Assembly (NCBI RefSeq): GCF_050433445.1
Contig: NZ_JBNPXF010000015.1
Coordinates: forward strand, 8,018-72,017
Length of the DNA: 64,000 bases
Direction of reading: 5' to 3'
Origin: Kroppenstedtia sanguinis
Lineage (GTDB): Bacteria; Bacillota; Bacilli; Thermoactinomycetales; DSM-45169
Part shown: piece after piece, positions 8,230 to 16,789 of the stretch
Layout: each line of letters starts with the position of its first letter
How positions within the stretch are numbered: position 1 is the first letter of the stretch
Made by a program: the position numbers and the translations under genes
Notes under the pieces: generated by a model
The model's database searches: none
The model's input: only the letters and a program-made list of their open reading frames with translations
What the model was told of the DNA's origin: nothing

Positions 8230-9006
8230 GTGCTTTTTGACAGTCATACCCACTTGAATGATGAACAATTTAACTCAGATCGGGAAGAAGTGATCCGACG
8301 GGCCCAGGAGCAGGGAGTCACCCGGATCCTCAATGTCGGTTTTAACCGTGAGACCATTGAAGAGACTTTGAAGCTAGTGGAAACTTATGATTTTATGTAT
8401 GCAGCTGTAGGCTGGCATCCTGTGGATGCTATTCACTGTACAGAGGAGGATCTGGACTGGATCGAATCCTTAACGAATCATCCCAAGGTCGTGGCACTGG
8501 GTGAGATGGGTTTGGACTACCACTGGGACGAATCACCGAAGGGAGTGCAAGAGAGTGTCTTCCGCCAACAGATCCGTCTGGCCCGGGAGCTGGACATGCC
8601 CATCATTATCCATAACCGGGAAGCGGATGCGGATGTGATCCAGATCCTGCGGGAGGAAAAGGCGGAAGAGGTGGGCGGAGTCATGCATTGTTTCAGTGGG
8701 AACTGGGAGATCGCCAGCCAATGTCTGGATATGAATTTTTATATCGGACTGGGAGGCCCCGTCACCTTTAAAAACGCCAAACTCCCCAAAGAGATCGCCG
8801 TCCAGGTTCCCCTGGACCGTCTGGTGGTGGAGACTGATGCTCCATACCTTGCACCGCACCCCTATCGGGGCAAGCGAAACGAGTCCGGCTATGTCCGGCT
8901 GGTGGCGGAGAAAATTGCAGAGCTGCGGCAGATGCCTTTGGAAGAACTGGCCCGTCAGACTTTTGCAAACGCCAACCGTCTGTTTCGGATCGAGGATGCA
9001 GGCTGA
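8230..9006 (+). CDS. tatD: TatD family metal-dependent hydrolase/DNase
   Basis: This 258-residue TIM-barrel protein opens with LFDSHTHLN, giving the metal-binding HxH. It has GEMGLDYHWD, a histidine in VMHCFSG and an aspartate in VETDAPYLAP, all TatD metal-site motifs. TatD enzymes show 3'-5' exonuclease activity and act in DNA repair or quality control. The GTG at 8230 lies 5 nt after AGGAGGGA and fits the family start. The longer open frame upstream belongs to element C. Its position after metS and before rnmV is the conserved Bacillales arrangement (B. subtilis yabD). Confidence 0.95.
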   Translation: MLFDSHTHLNDEQFNSDREEVIRRAQEQGVTRILNVGFNRETIEETLKLVETYDFMYAAVGWHPVDAIHCTEEDLDWIESLTNHPKVVALGEMGLDYHWDESPKGVQESVFRQQIRLARELDMPIIIHNREADADVIQILREEKAEEVGGVMHCFSGNWEIASQCLDMNFYIGLGGPVTFKNAKLPKEIAVQVPLDRLVVETDAPYLAPHPYRGKRNESGYVRLVAEKIAELRQMPLEELARQTFANANRLFRIEDAG

Positions 9007-9050
9007 ACAACGGGGGTGGGTAATCTCCGTTGTGGTTACATAGGAAAAGG

Positions 9051-9626
9051 GTGGGAATTATTCAACAGCTATCGGTTAAAGAAGTGATTGTCGTAGAGGG
9101 ACGGAATGATACAGAAGCTCTCCGTCGGGCAGTTCGTGCAGATACCATTGAGACCCGGGGATCGGCAGTAGGTTCCGATGTGATCGCCGAGGTGAAGCGG
9201 GCCCTGGATGCGCGGGGGGTGATTATCCTGACCGATCCCGACGGAGCCGGAGAGCGAATCCGACGCATCGTCTCCCGGGAGGTGCCTGGTTGCAAACATG
9301 CCTTCATCTCCCAGGAGGAAGCGAGGGGTGCTCACGGACTCGGAGTGGAACATGCCGCTCCGGAAGTGATTCGTCAGGCGTTGGCAAAGGCTCGTCATGA
9401 AGCAGGAGAACCGTTTGCCACCGGCGTTTCCTGGGAAAGATATCGGGAGGCGGGGCTGGTCGGTCATCCAAAATCCCGGCTGCTCCGGGAAAAGCTTGCT
9501 GTAGCCCTGGGGATTGGATACGGAAACGCCAAGCAATTCTTTCGCCGTCTTCATCTCTTGCACATCACAGCAAAGGAATTTGAAGAAGCGTTGCACAGAG
9601 TGGGAGAGGATGAAGAGGATGGATGA
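9051..9626 (+). CDS. rnmV: Ribonuclease M5
   Basis: This 191-residue Toprim-family RNase completes 5S rRNA maturation by cutting both strands of the precursor. The Toprim glutamate is in VIVVEGRNDTEAL and the DxD in ILTDPDGAGERIR. The C-terminal part (HPKSRLLREKLAVALGIGYGNAKQF) is typical of RNase M5. The start is uncertain: GTG at 9051 follows AGGA with a 5-nt gap, and a TTG at 9030 would add seven residues. It overlaps ksgA by 8 bp, so the two are co-translated, as in most Bacillales. Confidence 0.95.
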   Translation: MGIIQQLSVKEVIVVEGRNDTEALRRAVRADTIETRGSAVGSDVIAEVKRALDARGVIILTDPDGAGERIRRIVSREVPGCKHAFISQEEARGAHGLGVEHAAPEVIRQALAKARHEAGEPFATGVSWERYREAGLVGHPKSRLLREKLAVALGIGYGNAKQFFRRLHLLHITAKEFEEALHRVGEDEEDG

Positions 9627-10494
9627 AGTCAGGATTGCGGAACGGACACGCCAATTGTTGGCAGAAAAGGGATTGCGACTGAAGAAAAGCCTGGGTCAGC
9701 ATTTTCTTACAGATCCCCGGATACTGGATCAGATGATCGAGGCCGCGGGACTAGACCCGGAAGCCGGAGTGTTGGAGATCGGCCCAGGGATCGGGGCCCT
9801 GACCGAACGGTTGGCGATGGCAGCCGGTCAGGTGGTCGCAGTGGAATTGGATGATCGGCTGATTCCGGTTCTCAGCAGTCTGTTCTCAGAACAACCTCAT
9901 GTCCATATCCTTCACGGCGATGTGATGAATTTGGATCTGACCAGGCTGTTGCGGGATTACCTGGGGGACTGCCATCGGATCAGTGTAGTGGCCAACCTTC
10001 CCTATTATGTCACGACTCCGATCCTGATGCGGTTGTTGGAGGAAAAACTTCCGCTGGATCGGATCGTGATCATGATTCAAAAAGAGGTGGCAGAACGTCT
10101 CACCGCTTCCCCTGGAAGCAAAGCCTACGGTTCGATTACGGTTGCCGCTCGGTATTATGCGGAAACGGAATGGGTTACCAAGGTCCCGGCCCATGTTTTT
10201 GTCCCCCGCCCCCAAGTGGATTCCGCTGTGATCCAACTGAAGATCCGTGAGCAACCACCAGTGGAAGTTCGGGATGAAGCTTTGTTATTCCGTGTGATCC
10301 GGGCGGCTTTCGGCCAGCGGCGCAAGACACTCCTAAATGCCCTGAGTACAGGAGCTGTGCTTGGACAGGAAAAAGCGATTCTCTCTCGGGTGTTGCTGGA
10401 GGCGGGGATTGACCCCAAGCGGCGAGGAGAAACCCTATCGCTGGAGGAATTTGCTTTCTTAAGCAACCGACTGGATGAAGTGACGGGGAACTGA
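9619..10494 (+). CDS. ksgA: 16S rRNA dimethyladenosine transferase (RsmA/KsgA)
   Basis: This 291-residue SAM-dependent enzyme dimethylates the two adjacent adenosines in the 3'-terminal hairpin of 16S rRNA late in 30S assembly. The SAM-binding motif is VLEIGPGIGALTE, the catalytic motif NLPYYV and the substrate loop VFVPRPQVDSAV. QHFLTDPRILDQ near the N-terminus is a family signature. I chose the ATG at 9619 because GGGAGAGG lies about 9 nt upstream. ATG 9610 is an alternative three codons earlier. It overlaps the rnmV stop. Confidence 0.97.
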   Translation: MDEVRIAERTRQLLAEKGLRLKKSLGQHFLTDPRILDQMIEAAGLDPEAGVLEIGPGIGALTERLAMAAGQVVAVELDDRLIPVLSSLFSEQPHVHILHGDVMNLDLTRLLRDYLGDCHRISVVANLPYYVTTPILMRLLEEKLPLDRIVIMIQKEVAERLTASPGSKAYGSITVAARYYAETEWVTKVPAHVFVPRPQVDSAVIQLKIREQPPVEVRDEALLFRVIRAAFGQRRKTLLNALSTGAVLGQEKAILSRVLLEAGIDPKRRGETLSLEEFAFLSNRLDEVTGN

Positions 10495-10548
10495 ACCCAC
10501 AGGGGAAAACTAGCCGGCAACGCCCGGAACTTCGGAGGCGAATGGAAG

Positions 10549-11022
10549 TTGCAGTTCTATCATCCACGCAGGGGTCGGATCCGTCTGGAGCAAATGATCT
10601 CCGAGATTTATGCCTATATCGATGAAGATCGAAATGCCATTTATAAAATGGTGATCGGGACAGACTCCCAGACCGATCACAAAGAGACACTGTTCGTAAC
10701 CGCCATCATTATACACCGGGTGGGAAAAGGAGCTCTCTTTTTCTACTCCAAAAAGAAAAGTCGCCCTTTGCTGGATCTCCGTTATCGGATCTACAAAGAG
10801 ACGGAGTACAGCCTGGATCTGATGGAACGATTGAAAGAAGAAGGTTTTCTGGGGGCTTCTCTGGAGTTGCCGGTGGAAGTTCACCTGGATGTGGGGCGGA
10901 AGGGAGAGACCCGAAAACTGATTCAGGAGGTAGTGGGTTGGGTCACCTCGGTGGGATATACCGCCAAGATCAAGCCTGACGCCTACGCCGCTAGCTCTGT
11001 GGCGGATCGTTTTACCAAATGA
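10549..11022 (+). CDS. YkuK-like (DUF458) RNase H-fold protein
   Basis: This 157-residue protein matches the YkuK/DUF458 family, best seen in MVIGTDSQTDHKETLFVTA and IIHRVGKGA, with an RNase H-like DxxS arrangement at GTDSQ. The biochemical role of the family is unknown. A GGAGG sits 10 nt before the TTG at 10549, chosen as start. In B. subtilis this slot between ksgA and veg holds yabG, a spore protease gene. Here yabG is absent and this gene takes its place. Confidence 0.75.
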   Translation: MQFYHPRRGRIRLEQMISEIYAYIDEDRNAIYKMVIGTDSQTDHKETLFVTAIIIHRVGKGALFFYSKKKSRPLLDLRYRIYKETEYSLDLMERLKEEGFLGASLELPVEVHLDVGRKGETRKLIQEVVGWVTSVGYTAKIKPDAYAASSVADRFTK

Positions 11023-11102
11023 AGCGGTTCAGCGAAGGTTTGTCGATCATGACAAAGTTTTGTCGGGAAGGAACTTTTATTGACAATTACCGGTTTTACC
11101 CG

Positions 11103-11169
11103 TTGACATAGGGCTTAGACCCTTGCTATAATTCACGTTTTGACAATTGCACCTGACTCATGGTATAAT
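11103..11169 (+). promoter_or_regulatory. Tandem sigma-A promoters of veg
   Basis: Two near-consensus promoters lie in series: TTGACA (11103-11108) with TATAAT (11127-11132), and TTGACA (11140-11145) with TATAAT (11164-11169), each with 18-bp spacing. The veg promoters of B. subtilis are a classic example of very strong vegetative promoters, and both hexamers here are perfect. Confidence 0.9.
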
Positions 11170-11195
11170 CTCTGTGAGTGAGGTGGTCGAGCTAA

Positions 11196-11483
11196 ATGGG
11201 TAGGAATGCGCTGTCTGAAATAAAACGGACCTTGGATGGCTATATCGGTCAAAAAATCCGGTTGAAAGCCAACAGTGGACGTCGCAAAACGATTGAACGC
11301 AGCGGGGTGCTCGAAGAGACATACCCTTCCGTGTTTATCGTCAAACTGGACGAGGATCAACACTCCTTTGAACGCGTTTCTTACAGTTACGCCGACATCC
11401 TGACAGAGACGGTGGAATTGACCGTTTTCCAAGATGAAGGACAAGTCCCCGTTAAATATGTGAAAGATCCCCAACAACAATAA
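11196..11483 (+). CDS. veg: Veg protein
   Basis: This 95-residue protein is recognised from SEIKRTLDGYIGQKIRLKAN and GRRKTIERSGVLEETYPSVF. Veg is small, conserved in Firmicutes and made at high level. In B. subtilis it stimulates biofilm matrix genes by counteracting SinR. The ATG follows GTGAGGTGG. Two perfect promoters precede it and a hairpin terminator follows 49 bp after the stop, so it is monocistronic. Confidence 0.95.
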   Translation: MGRNALSEIKRTLDGYIGQKIRLKANSGRRKTIERSGVLEETYPSVFIVKLDEDQHSFERVSYSYADILTETVELTVFQDEGQVPVKYVKDPQQQ

Positions 11484-11531
11484 TATCTGATATAAATCCG
11501 GGCTGACTCATGGCTTGCATGAGTTTCTCAT

Positions 11532-11562
11532 AATCCGATCCCACAGGGTTCGGATTTTTTGT
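11532..11562 (+). terminator. veg terminator
   Basis: AATCCGA and TCGGATT (11532-11538, 11550-11556) form the stem, followed by a T-run. The T-run overlaps the -35 element of the next promoter. Confidence 0.8.
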
Positions 11563-11590
11563 TTACATCTGCTCCGTTTTTCGATATGAT
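11562..11590 (+). promoter_or_regulatory. Sigma-A promoter for the nrdAB leader
   Basis: TTTACA (11562-11567) and TATGAT (11585-11590) are 17 bp apart, about 40 bp ahead of the cobalamin riboswitch. Confidence 0.7.
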
Positions 11591-11629
11591 GGGGTTGTAC
11601 ATCTTCGGAAACTCAATATGTTGTGTTTA

Positions 11630-11822
11630 TGGGATGCAGGTGCTTCCTTTGGGAAGCTGAAAAGGGAATTCGGTGTAAAGCCGGAGCTGTCCCCGCAACT
11701 GTAAATGTGGACGAAACGGTGTGACCACTGCCCTGTCGGGTCCCTGAGGGGGCTGACTGGGCGGGAAGGACCGGACTAGGGTGAAGCATGAGCCAGTAGA
11801 CCTGCCTGCGTTGTCCTGTATG
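11630..11822 (+). ncRNA. Cobalamin (B12) riboswitch
   Basis: The leader has the class hallmarks: ATGCAGGTGC at the 5' side, AAGGGAATTCGGTG and AAGCCGGAGCTGTCCCCGCA in the core, and the B12 box GAGCCAGTAGACCTGCC at 11790-11806. Adenosylcobalamin binding should favour the terminator at 11931-11957 and switch off nrdAB. A B12-independent reductase under B12 repression implies a B12-dependent class II enzyme elsewhere in the genome. Confidence 0.93.
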
Positions 11823-11930
11823 TTTCCAGTCTTCGGGGGTTGGGACTTGGAAACGGCGGATTCGGTCAAAGAAGACTGATCAGGGGCTTCTGCTGTAAGC
11901 CTGCTTATTTCGCCGTGTTCCAAACCTACC

Positions 11931-11957
11931 AACACCTGGAATAAGGGTGTTTTTTTA
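11931..11957 (+). terminator. Riboswitch-controlled terminator upstream of nrdAB
   Basis: The hairpin AACACCT/GGGTGTT is followed by seven T residues, about 110 nt after the B12 aptamer. It is the likely expression platform of the riboswitch. Confidence 0.75.
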
Positions 11958-12049
11958 TTTGCCCTGGAAGAGCTCCCTAGAAGTGTTACCAAAGGATTTG
12001 ATTCCAACGCTTCTGGCGGAAGATCACTCCAGAGGAAGGCGGAGATGAA

Positions 12050-14299
12050 ATGATCGGAACGCTGTTGTCGACAGAAACGATTCCCCGTGACAGGCAGGCC
12101 ATGGAAAATTTTCTCCAACCTTTGGTGAGCGACTTTCCCAAACTGGATCTTCAAGAGTACATCGCTCAACAGTTGCGCTCCTTTCGGGAAGGAGATTCTG
12201 CGGATCAAATTTCTGACCGGATGATCCTAGACGCCTTGGAACGGGTCAGCAGTGAGGAACCAGATTGGACTTTTGTAGCCTCGCGGATCTATTTGGCGCG
12301 GCTTTACGAGGAGGCCTCGCGCCATCCATTCCGTCAAGGGGAACCCTACGGAGATTTTTATGAGTTAATCCAAGTGCTGACAAAATCCAGCGTCTACTCT
12401 CCTTTACTGTTGGAAGGCTATACTCGAGGGGAAATCGAGGAATTGGCGACGATCATCCGTCCGGAGCGGGATCGTCTGTTCACCTATGCGGGACTGAGAA
12501 CCTTGGCTGACCGTTACTTGGCCCGCTCCCAGGCAGGAGAATTGTACGAGCTTCCCCAGGAGCGATTTCTTATCATCGCGATGGTGCTGATGTCCCAGGA
12601 AGAAAGAGAGCATCGGATGCATTGGGTACGGGAAGCCTACTGGGCTCTCTCCCATCTGTATATGACTGTAGCCACACCTACCCTGTCCAATGCCGGCAAA
12701 AATTTTGGCCAATTATCTTCCTGTTTTGTGGACACGGTGGATGACAGTCTACAGGGGATTTATGACAGCAACACCGATGTGGCCAAGGTTTCCAAAGGAG
12801 GAGGGGGTCTGGGTGTCTACCTGGGCAAAATCCGGTCCCGTGGGAGCGATATCAAAGGATACAAAGGGATCAGCTCAGGGGTAATCCCTTGGATGAAACA
12901 ATTGAACAACACCGCGGTAAGTGTGGATCAGTTGGGACAACGAAAAGGGTCGATCGCGGTCTACCTGGATATCTGGCATCAAGATATTCTCTCCTTTCTC
13001 GATGCCAAGCTGAACAATGGAGATGAACGGCTGCGGACCCATGATCTCTTCACCGGCGTGTGTATTCCTGACCTTTTTATGGAGGCAGTGGAGGCCCGGG
13101 AAGATTGGCATCTGTTTGATCCGCACCAAGTCCGAAGGGTGATGGGCTGGTCGCTGGAAGATTTTTATGATGAGGAACCGGGAGAAGGCAGTTTCCGGGA
13201 GAGATACGCAGCCTGTGTACAGCATCCGGGTTTGGACCGGACTACGGTCCCGGCAATTGAATTGATGAAGCGGATCATGGTTTCCCAGTTGGAAACAGGT
13301 ACGCCCTATATGTTTTATCGAGATGAAGCGAACCGCAAAAACCCCAACAGTCATGCTGGGCTGGTCTACTGCTCCAACTTGTGTACTGAGATCATGCAGA
13401 ATATGAGTCCGACACTGTTGCGGGAGGAGCGCGTGGAAGACGGGAAGATCCTGATCACCAAGGAACCCGGCGATTTTGTTGTCTGTAACCTCTCCTCCAT
13501 CAATCTGGGGCGGGCGGTGACTGACGGAGTGTTGAAACGATTGATTCCGGTTCAGGTGCGGATGTTGGACAATGTGATCGATCTGAACACGATCGAAGTT
13601 CCCCAGGCGAGAATCACTAACCAAAAATATCGGGCGATCGGATTAGGTACCTTTGGATGGCATCATTTGTTGGCTCTCAAAGGGATCCGCTGGGAATCGG
13701 AGGAGGCGGTCCACTATGGGGAAGAGCTATACGGAGAGATCGCTCAGCTCACGATTCGAGCCTCCATGGAATTGGCCCGGGAGAAAGGTGCTTATTCGCT
13801 CTTTGAAGGGAGCGACTGGCAGACCGGAGCCTATTTTGCAAAAAGGGGATTGCAGGAGGAGCCCTGGCGCAGCTTGGCGGAGGAGGTCCGCCGTTATGGA
13901 CTGCGCAACGCTTGGCTGATGGCGGTGGCTCCCAATGCGAGCACTTCTCTGATCGCTGGTAGTACCGCTTCCATCGATCCTGTGTTTCGCCGGGAATACA
14001 GCGAAGAGAAGAAAAATTACAAAATACCGGTTACTGCGCCGGATCTCACCCCGGAGACCAGCTGGTATTATAAACCGGCCCATGAGATGGACCAACGCTG
14101 GAGCCTACGACAGGCAGCGGCCCGTCAACGCTATATCGATCAGTCTCAATCCCTGAATCTGTATGTGCGTCATGACATCAAAGCCCGAGATCTGCTGGAT
14201 CTGCACCTGACCGCCTGGAAGTTGGGTCTGAAAACCACCTACTACTTACGGTCCACAGCGACGGATTATGTAGACGATTGTGAGAGCTGTTCCAGCTGA
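12050..14299 (+). CDS. nrdA: Class I ribonucleoside-diphosphate reductase, alpha subunit
   Basis: This 749-residue catalytic subunit reduces ribonucleotides to deoxyribonucleotides using a radical supplied by the beta subunit. The redox pair is C225 (LSSCFVD) and C479 (VVCNLSS). The thiyl-radical cysteine is C445 within SNLCTEI, with N443 and E447. The C-terminal shuttle pair is C744/C747 in DDCESCSS. The protein starts close to the ten-stranded barrel domain, so the N-terminal ATP-cone for dATP inhibition is missing. The ATG follows GGAG by 5 nt. nrdB begins 13 bp after the stop. Expression is predicted to be repressed by B12 through the leader riboswitch. Confidence 0.96.
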   Translation: MIGTLLSTETIPRDRQAMENFLQPLVSDFPKLDLQEYIAQQLRSFREGDSADQISDRMILDALERVSSEEPDWTFVASRIYLARLYEEASRHPFRQGEPYGDFYELIQVLTKSSVYSPLLLEGYTRGEIEELATIIRPERDRLFTYAGLRTLADRYLARSQAGELYELPQERFLIIAMVLMSQEEREHRMHWVREAYWALSHLYMTVATPTLSNAGKNFGQLSSCFVDTVDDSLQGIYDSNTDVAKVSKGGGGLGVYLGKIRSRGSDIKGYKGISSGVIPWMKQLNNTAVSVDQLGQRKGSIAVYLDIWHQDILSFLDAKLNNGDERLRTHDLFTGVCIPDLFMEAVEAREDWHLFDPHQVRRVMGWSLEDFYDEEPGEGSFRERYAACVQHPGLDRTTVPAIELMKRIMVSQLETGTPYMFYRDEANRKNPNSHAGLVYCSNLCTEIMQNMSPTLLREERVEDGKILITKEPGDFVVCNLSSINLGRAVTDGVLKRLIPVQVRMLDNVIDLNTIEVPQARITNQKYRAIGLGTFGWHHLLALKGIRWESEEAVHYGEELYGEIAQLTIRASMELAREKGAYSLFEGSDWQTGAYFAKRGLQEEPWRSLAEEVRRYGLRNAWLMAVAPNASTSLIAGSTASIDPVFRREYSEEKKNYKIPVTAPDLTPETSWYYKPAHEMDQRWSLRQAAARQRYIDQSQSLNLYVRHDIKARDLLDLHLTAWKLGLKTTYYLRSTATDYVDDCESCSS

Positions 14300-14312
14300 G
14301 GAGGGAAAAACC

Positions 14313-15341
14313 ATGAAAAAACGTAAACTGTATGATCCGATCGCACCCAATGCCAGCACTGGGATCATCAATGGGCAATCTTCCAATGTATTGAACTGGG
14401 ATGATTGCCGCTTCCCTTGGGCGTATCCTCTGTACAAGAACATGCTGTCCAATTTTTGGACTCCTTTTGAAATCAATATGTCGGAAGACATCAAACAGTG
14501 GGGGCGATTAACGGAAGAAGAACAAGTCGCCTTTAAAAAAATCATCGGACTGCTGGCTTTTCTCGACTCGATCCAGACCGATTATTCATCAAGGGTGGCC
14601 GATTATTTGACTGATTCCAGTCTGTCGGCCTTGATGACGGTGCTTTCTTTTCAGGAAGTCGTCCATAACCAATCTTATTCCTATGTCCTTTCCTCCCTTG
14701 TAAACCGGCAGGAACAAGAAGAGGTGTTTGAATACTGGAAGCACGATCAAGTCCTACGGGAACGGAATGAATTTATTGTGGATGGGTATCAGGATTTTGT
14801 GGATAATCCTGAACCGCTCACATTACTCCGTTCTATCGTTTTTGATGTGATTCTGGAGGGGCTCAACTTTTATTCTGGGTTCACCTTTTTCTACAATCTG
14901 GCCCGTCACCAGAAGATGGTTTCCACCTCCACCATGATCAACTATATCAACCGGGATGAGCAACTTCACGTCCGACTGTTTGTTCAGATTTACCAGCAAC
15001 TGTTACAGGAGTTTCCCGAATTGGACACGGAGGAAAGCCGGAACTTTGTGACCGAAGCTTTTCGGCGGGCGGCGGAATTGGAGATTCGGTGGGGGGAAAC
15101 GGTTCTCGGTGATCGCTTCGACGGGATTCGGCCGGATGAGCTCCGGGCCTATATCCGTTTTATGGCGAACAAACGCGCTCATGAACTGGGGGCGGAACGG
15201 CCCTTCGAAGGATATCGCAAGAATCCCATGCGATGGGTGATCGCCTATCAGGATGTCAACCGGGGGAAACAGGACTTTTTTGAAGGGAAATCCCGCCAGT
15301 ACAGCAAGGTTTCCTCTGACAACGGGTTTGACGATTTGTAA
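14313..15341 (+). CDS. nrdB: Class I ribonucleotide reductase, beta subunit
   Basis: This 342-residue ferritin-like protein houses the metal-radical cofactor of the reductase. Ligands visible are D85 in FLDSIQTD, E114 and H117 in EVVHNQSY, and the later ILEGLNFYSGF and NRDEQLHVRLF segments. Y121 in EVVHNQSY occupies the position of the E. coli tyrosyl radical, so a classical class Ia/Ib mechanism is expected. The ATG at 14313 follows GAGGAGGG. It is the second gene of the nrdAB operon. A spore-protein gene follows after 150 bp. Confidence 0.96.
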   Translation: MKKRKLYDPIAPNASTGIINGQSSNVLNWDDCRFPWAYPLYKNMLSNFWTPFEINMSEDIKQWGRLTEEEQVAFKKIIGLLAFLDSIQTDYSSRVADYLTDSSLSALMTVLSFQEVVHNQSYSYVLSSLVNRQEQEEVFEYWKHDQVLRERNEFIVDGYQDFVDNPEPLTLLRSIVFDVILEGLNFYSGFTFFYNLARHQKMVSTSTMINYINRDEQLHVRLFVQIYQQLLQEFPELDTEESRNFVTEAFRRAAELEIRWGETVLGDRFDGIRPDELRAYIRFMANKRAHELGAERPFEGYRKNPMRWVIAYQDVNRGKQDFFEGKSRQYSKVSSDNGFDDL

Positions 15342-15429
15342 GTCTTTAGTCAGGATGTAAAGAGTAGATCACATCAGGGGTGCGTCCTTCCCGAATCCAA
15401 TCGAGCGAGGAAAGGAAGGCATTGGATGG

Positions 15430-15457
15430 GCAGAGATCATCAGTTGAGTCCATACTA
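15430..15457 (+). promoter_or_regulatory. Candidate sigma-G promoter for sspF
   Basis: CATACTA at 15451-15457 fits the sigma-G -10 consensus (CATNNTA). GCAGA lies 16 bp upstream as a one-mismatch -35. The position 37 bp before a forespore SASP gene supports it, though the -35 is weak. Confidence 0.45.
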
Positions 15458-15493
15458 AGGTTGCCCGGCCGGAGAAGGAAAGGGAGGAGTCAG

Positions 15494-15664
15494 ATGGCAC
15501 GGCGGGGAATCATGTCGGAAGACTTGAAGATCGAATTGGCCAAAGAACTAGGCTTTTATGATGTGGTTCAGCGCGAAGGCTGGGGCGGAATCAAGGCTCG
15601 AGATGCGGGGAATATGGTGAAACGGGCCATTGAGCTGGCCGAAGAGCGTATGGCGAATCGATGA
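15494..15664 (+). CDS. sspF: Small acid-soluble spore protein, alpha/beta family (SspF)
   Basis: This 56-residue protein has the SASP features MSEDLKIELAKELGFYDVV and GWGGIKARDAGNMVKRAIE. It binds DNA in the forespore and protects it from UV and heat. GGGAGGAG precedes the ATG at 15494. The longer open frame upstream is not supported. The veg-sspF-ispE order of B. subtilis is kept, except that nrdAB has been inserted between veg and sspF. Confidence 0.93.
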   Translation: MARRGIMSEDLKIELAKELGFYDVVQREGWGGIKARDAGNMVKRAIELAEERMANR

Positions 15665-15731
15665 ACCTGCAACTGACATTCACTGGATTCTGACACGGAG
15701 TCAGGATACCTCAACGGATCCGGTTATGGGC

Positions 15732-15760
15732 ACGGGCGGGGAACTTTCCCCGCCCGTTTT
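15732..15760 (+). terminator. sspF terminator
   Basis: A perfect GC-rich 12-bp stem (ACGGGCGGGGAA/TTCCCCGCCCGT) is followed by TTTT. Confidence 0.9.
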
Positions 15761-15858
15761 CTTTGCTTTTATGGGATATATGCACATGATACAATAGTAA
15801 AGCCAACTTACCTTCTTTTTTTGGGTTGGAACAGGGTGCGGAAAGGGGGGGCGAAATA

Positions 15859-16749
15859 TTGGATGTCTCTGTAAAGGCACCGGCCAAAATCAATTTGACG
15901 CTGGATGTCTTACATAAGCGAGCGGATGATTATCACGAATTGGAGATGTTGATGACCACCATCGACCTTTACGATCGCATCGATTTAACCGAAACTCGGA
16001 GCGGGATCACATTGGATAGCACATCAGGCTTTGTGCCCTTCGATGACCGAAACCTGGCTTACCGAGCGGTGGCGTTGGTGAAGAAGCGGTTTGGGGTTCA
16101 AAAGGGGATCCATATCGGTATCCGAAAAAATATCCCGGTAGCGGCGGGGCTGGCCGGTGGTAGTAGCGATGCAGCGGCCACTTTAAAAGGGCTGAACCAG
16201 TTATGGGACTTGGGCTTGACCGTGGAGGAGATGGCGAAGCTGGGTTTGGGGCTGGGTTCAGATGTTCCCTTTTGTGTCTATGGCGGAACCGCAATCGCCC
16301 GGGGACGGGGGGAAGAGATCACCCCTGTGGCTCCGCCGCCGCCCTGCTGGGTGATTTTGGCCAAACCTCCCCACGGGGTGTCTACGGCGGAAGTATTTGC
16401 AGCGTTTCAACTGGAGCGGGTAGAGGAACGTCCCCAGTTGGATCGAATGTTGAAAGCTTTGGAGCAGAGGGATTTTAACGGTGTCTGTCATGAATTGAGC
16501 AATGTGTTGGAAAGTGTAACGCTGGTTCAATATCCCAAAGTTCACCGATTGAAGGAAAAGATGATCGCCTTCGGAGCCCAGGGTGTTTTGATGTCCGGCA
16601 GTGGACCGACAGTCTTTGCTCTCGTTCAGAAGGAAAATCTAGCCCGGCGGGTAGTTAACGGTCTCCGTGGATTTTGTCGGCAAGTGATCGCAGTTCGGCT
16701 ACTGGGCGGCCTGGAGCGGTCTTCCCTTGATAAAAAGCGGTTGAAGTGA
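15859..16749 (+). CDS. ispE: 4-diphosphocytidyl-2-C-methyl-D-erythritol kinase
   Basis: This 296-residue GHMP kinase phosphorylates CDP-methylerythritol in the non-mevalonate isoprenoid pathway. The N-terminal KAPAKINLTLDVL, the glycine-rich ATP loop PVAAGLAGGSSDAAA and the C-terminal VLMSGSGPTVFAL are family motifs. The TTG at 15859, 7-8 nt after AAAGGGGGG, matches the usual family start. Upstream in-frame starts would add about 11 residues without homology. purR follows after 40 bp. Confidence 0.95.
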   Translation: MDVSVKAPAKINLTLDVLHKRADDYHELEMLMTTIDLYDRIDLTETRSGITLDSTSGFVPFDDRNLAYRAVALVKKRFGVQKGIHIGIRKNIPVAAGLAGGSSDAAATLKGLNQLWDLGLTVEEMAKLGLGLGSDVPFCVYGGTAIARGRGEEITPVAPPPPCWVILAKPPHGVSTAEVFAAFQLERVEERPQLDRMLKALEQRDFNGVCHELSNVLESVTLVQYPKVHRLKEKMIAFGAQGVLMSGSGPTVFALVQKENLARRVVNGLRGFCRQVIAVRLLGGLERSSLDKKRLK

Positions 16750-16789
16750 TATGTTTCACATCAAATATTCGGATTTTGCGGAGGGTAGC

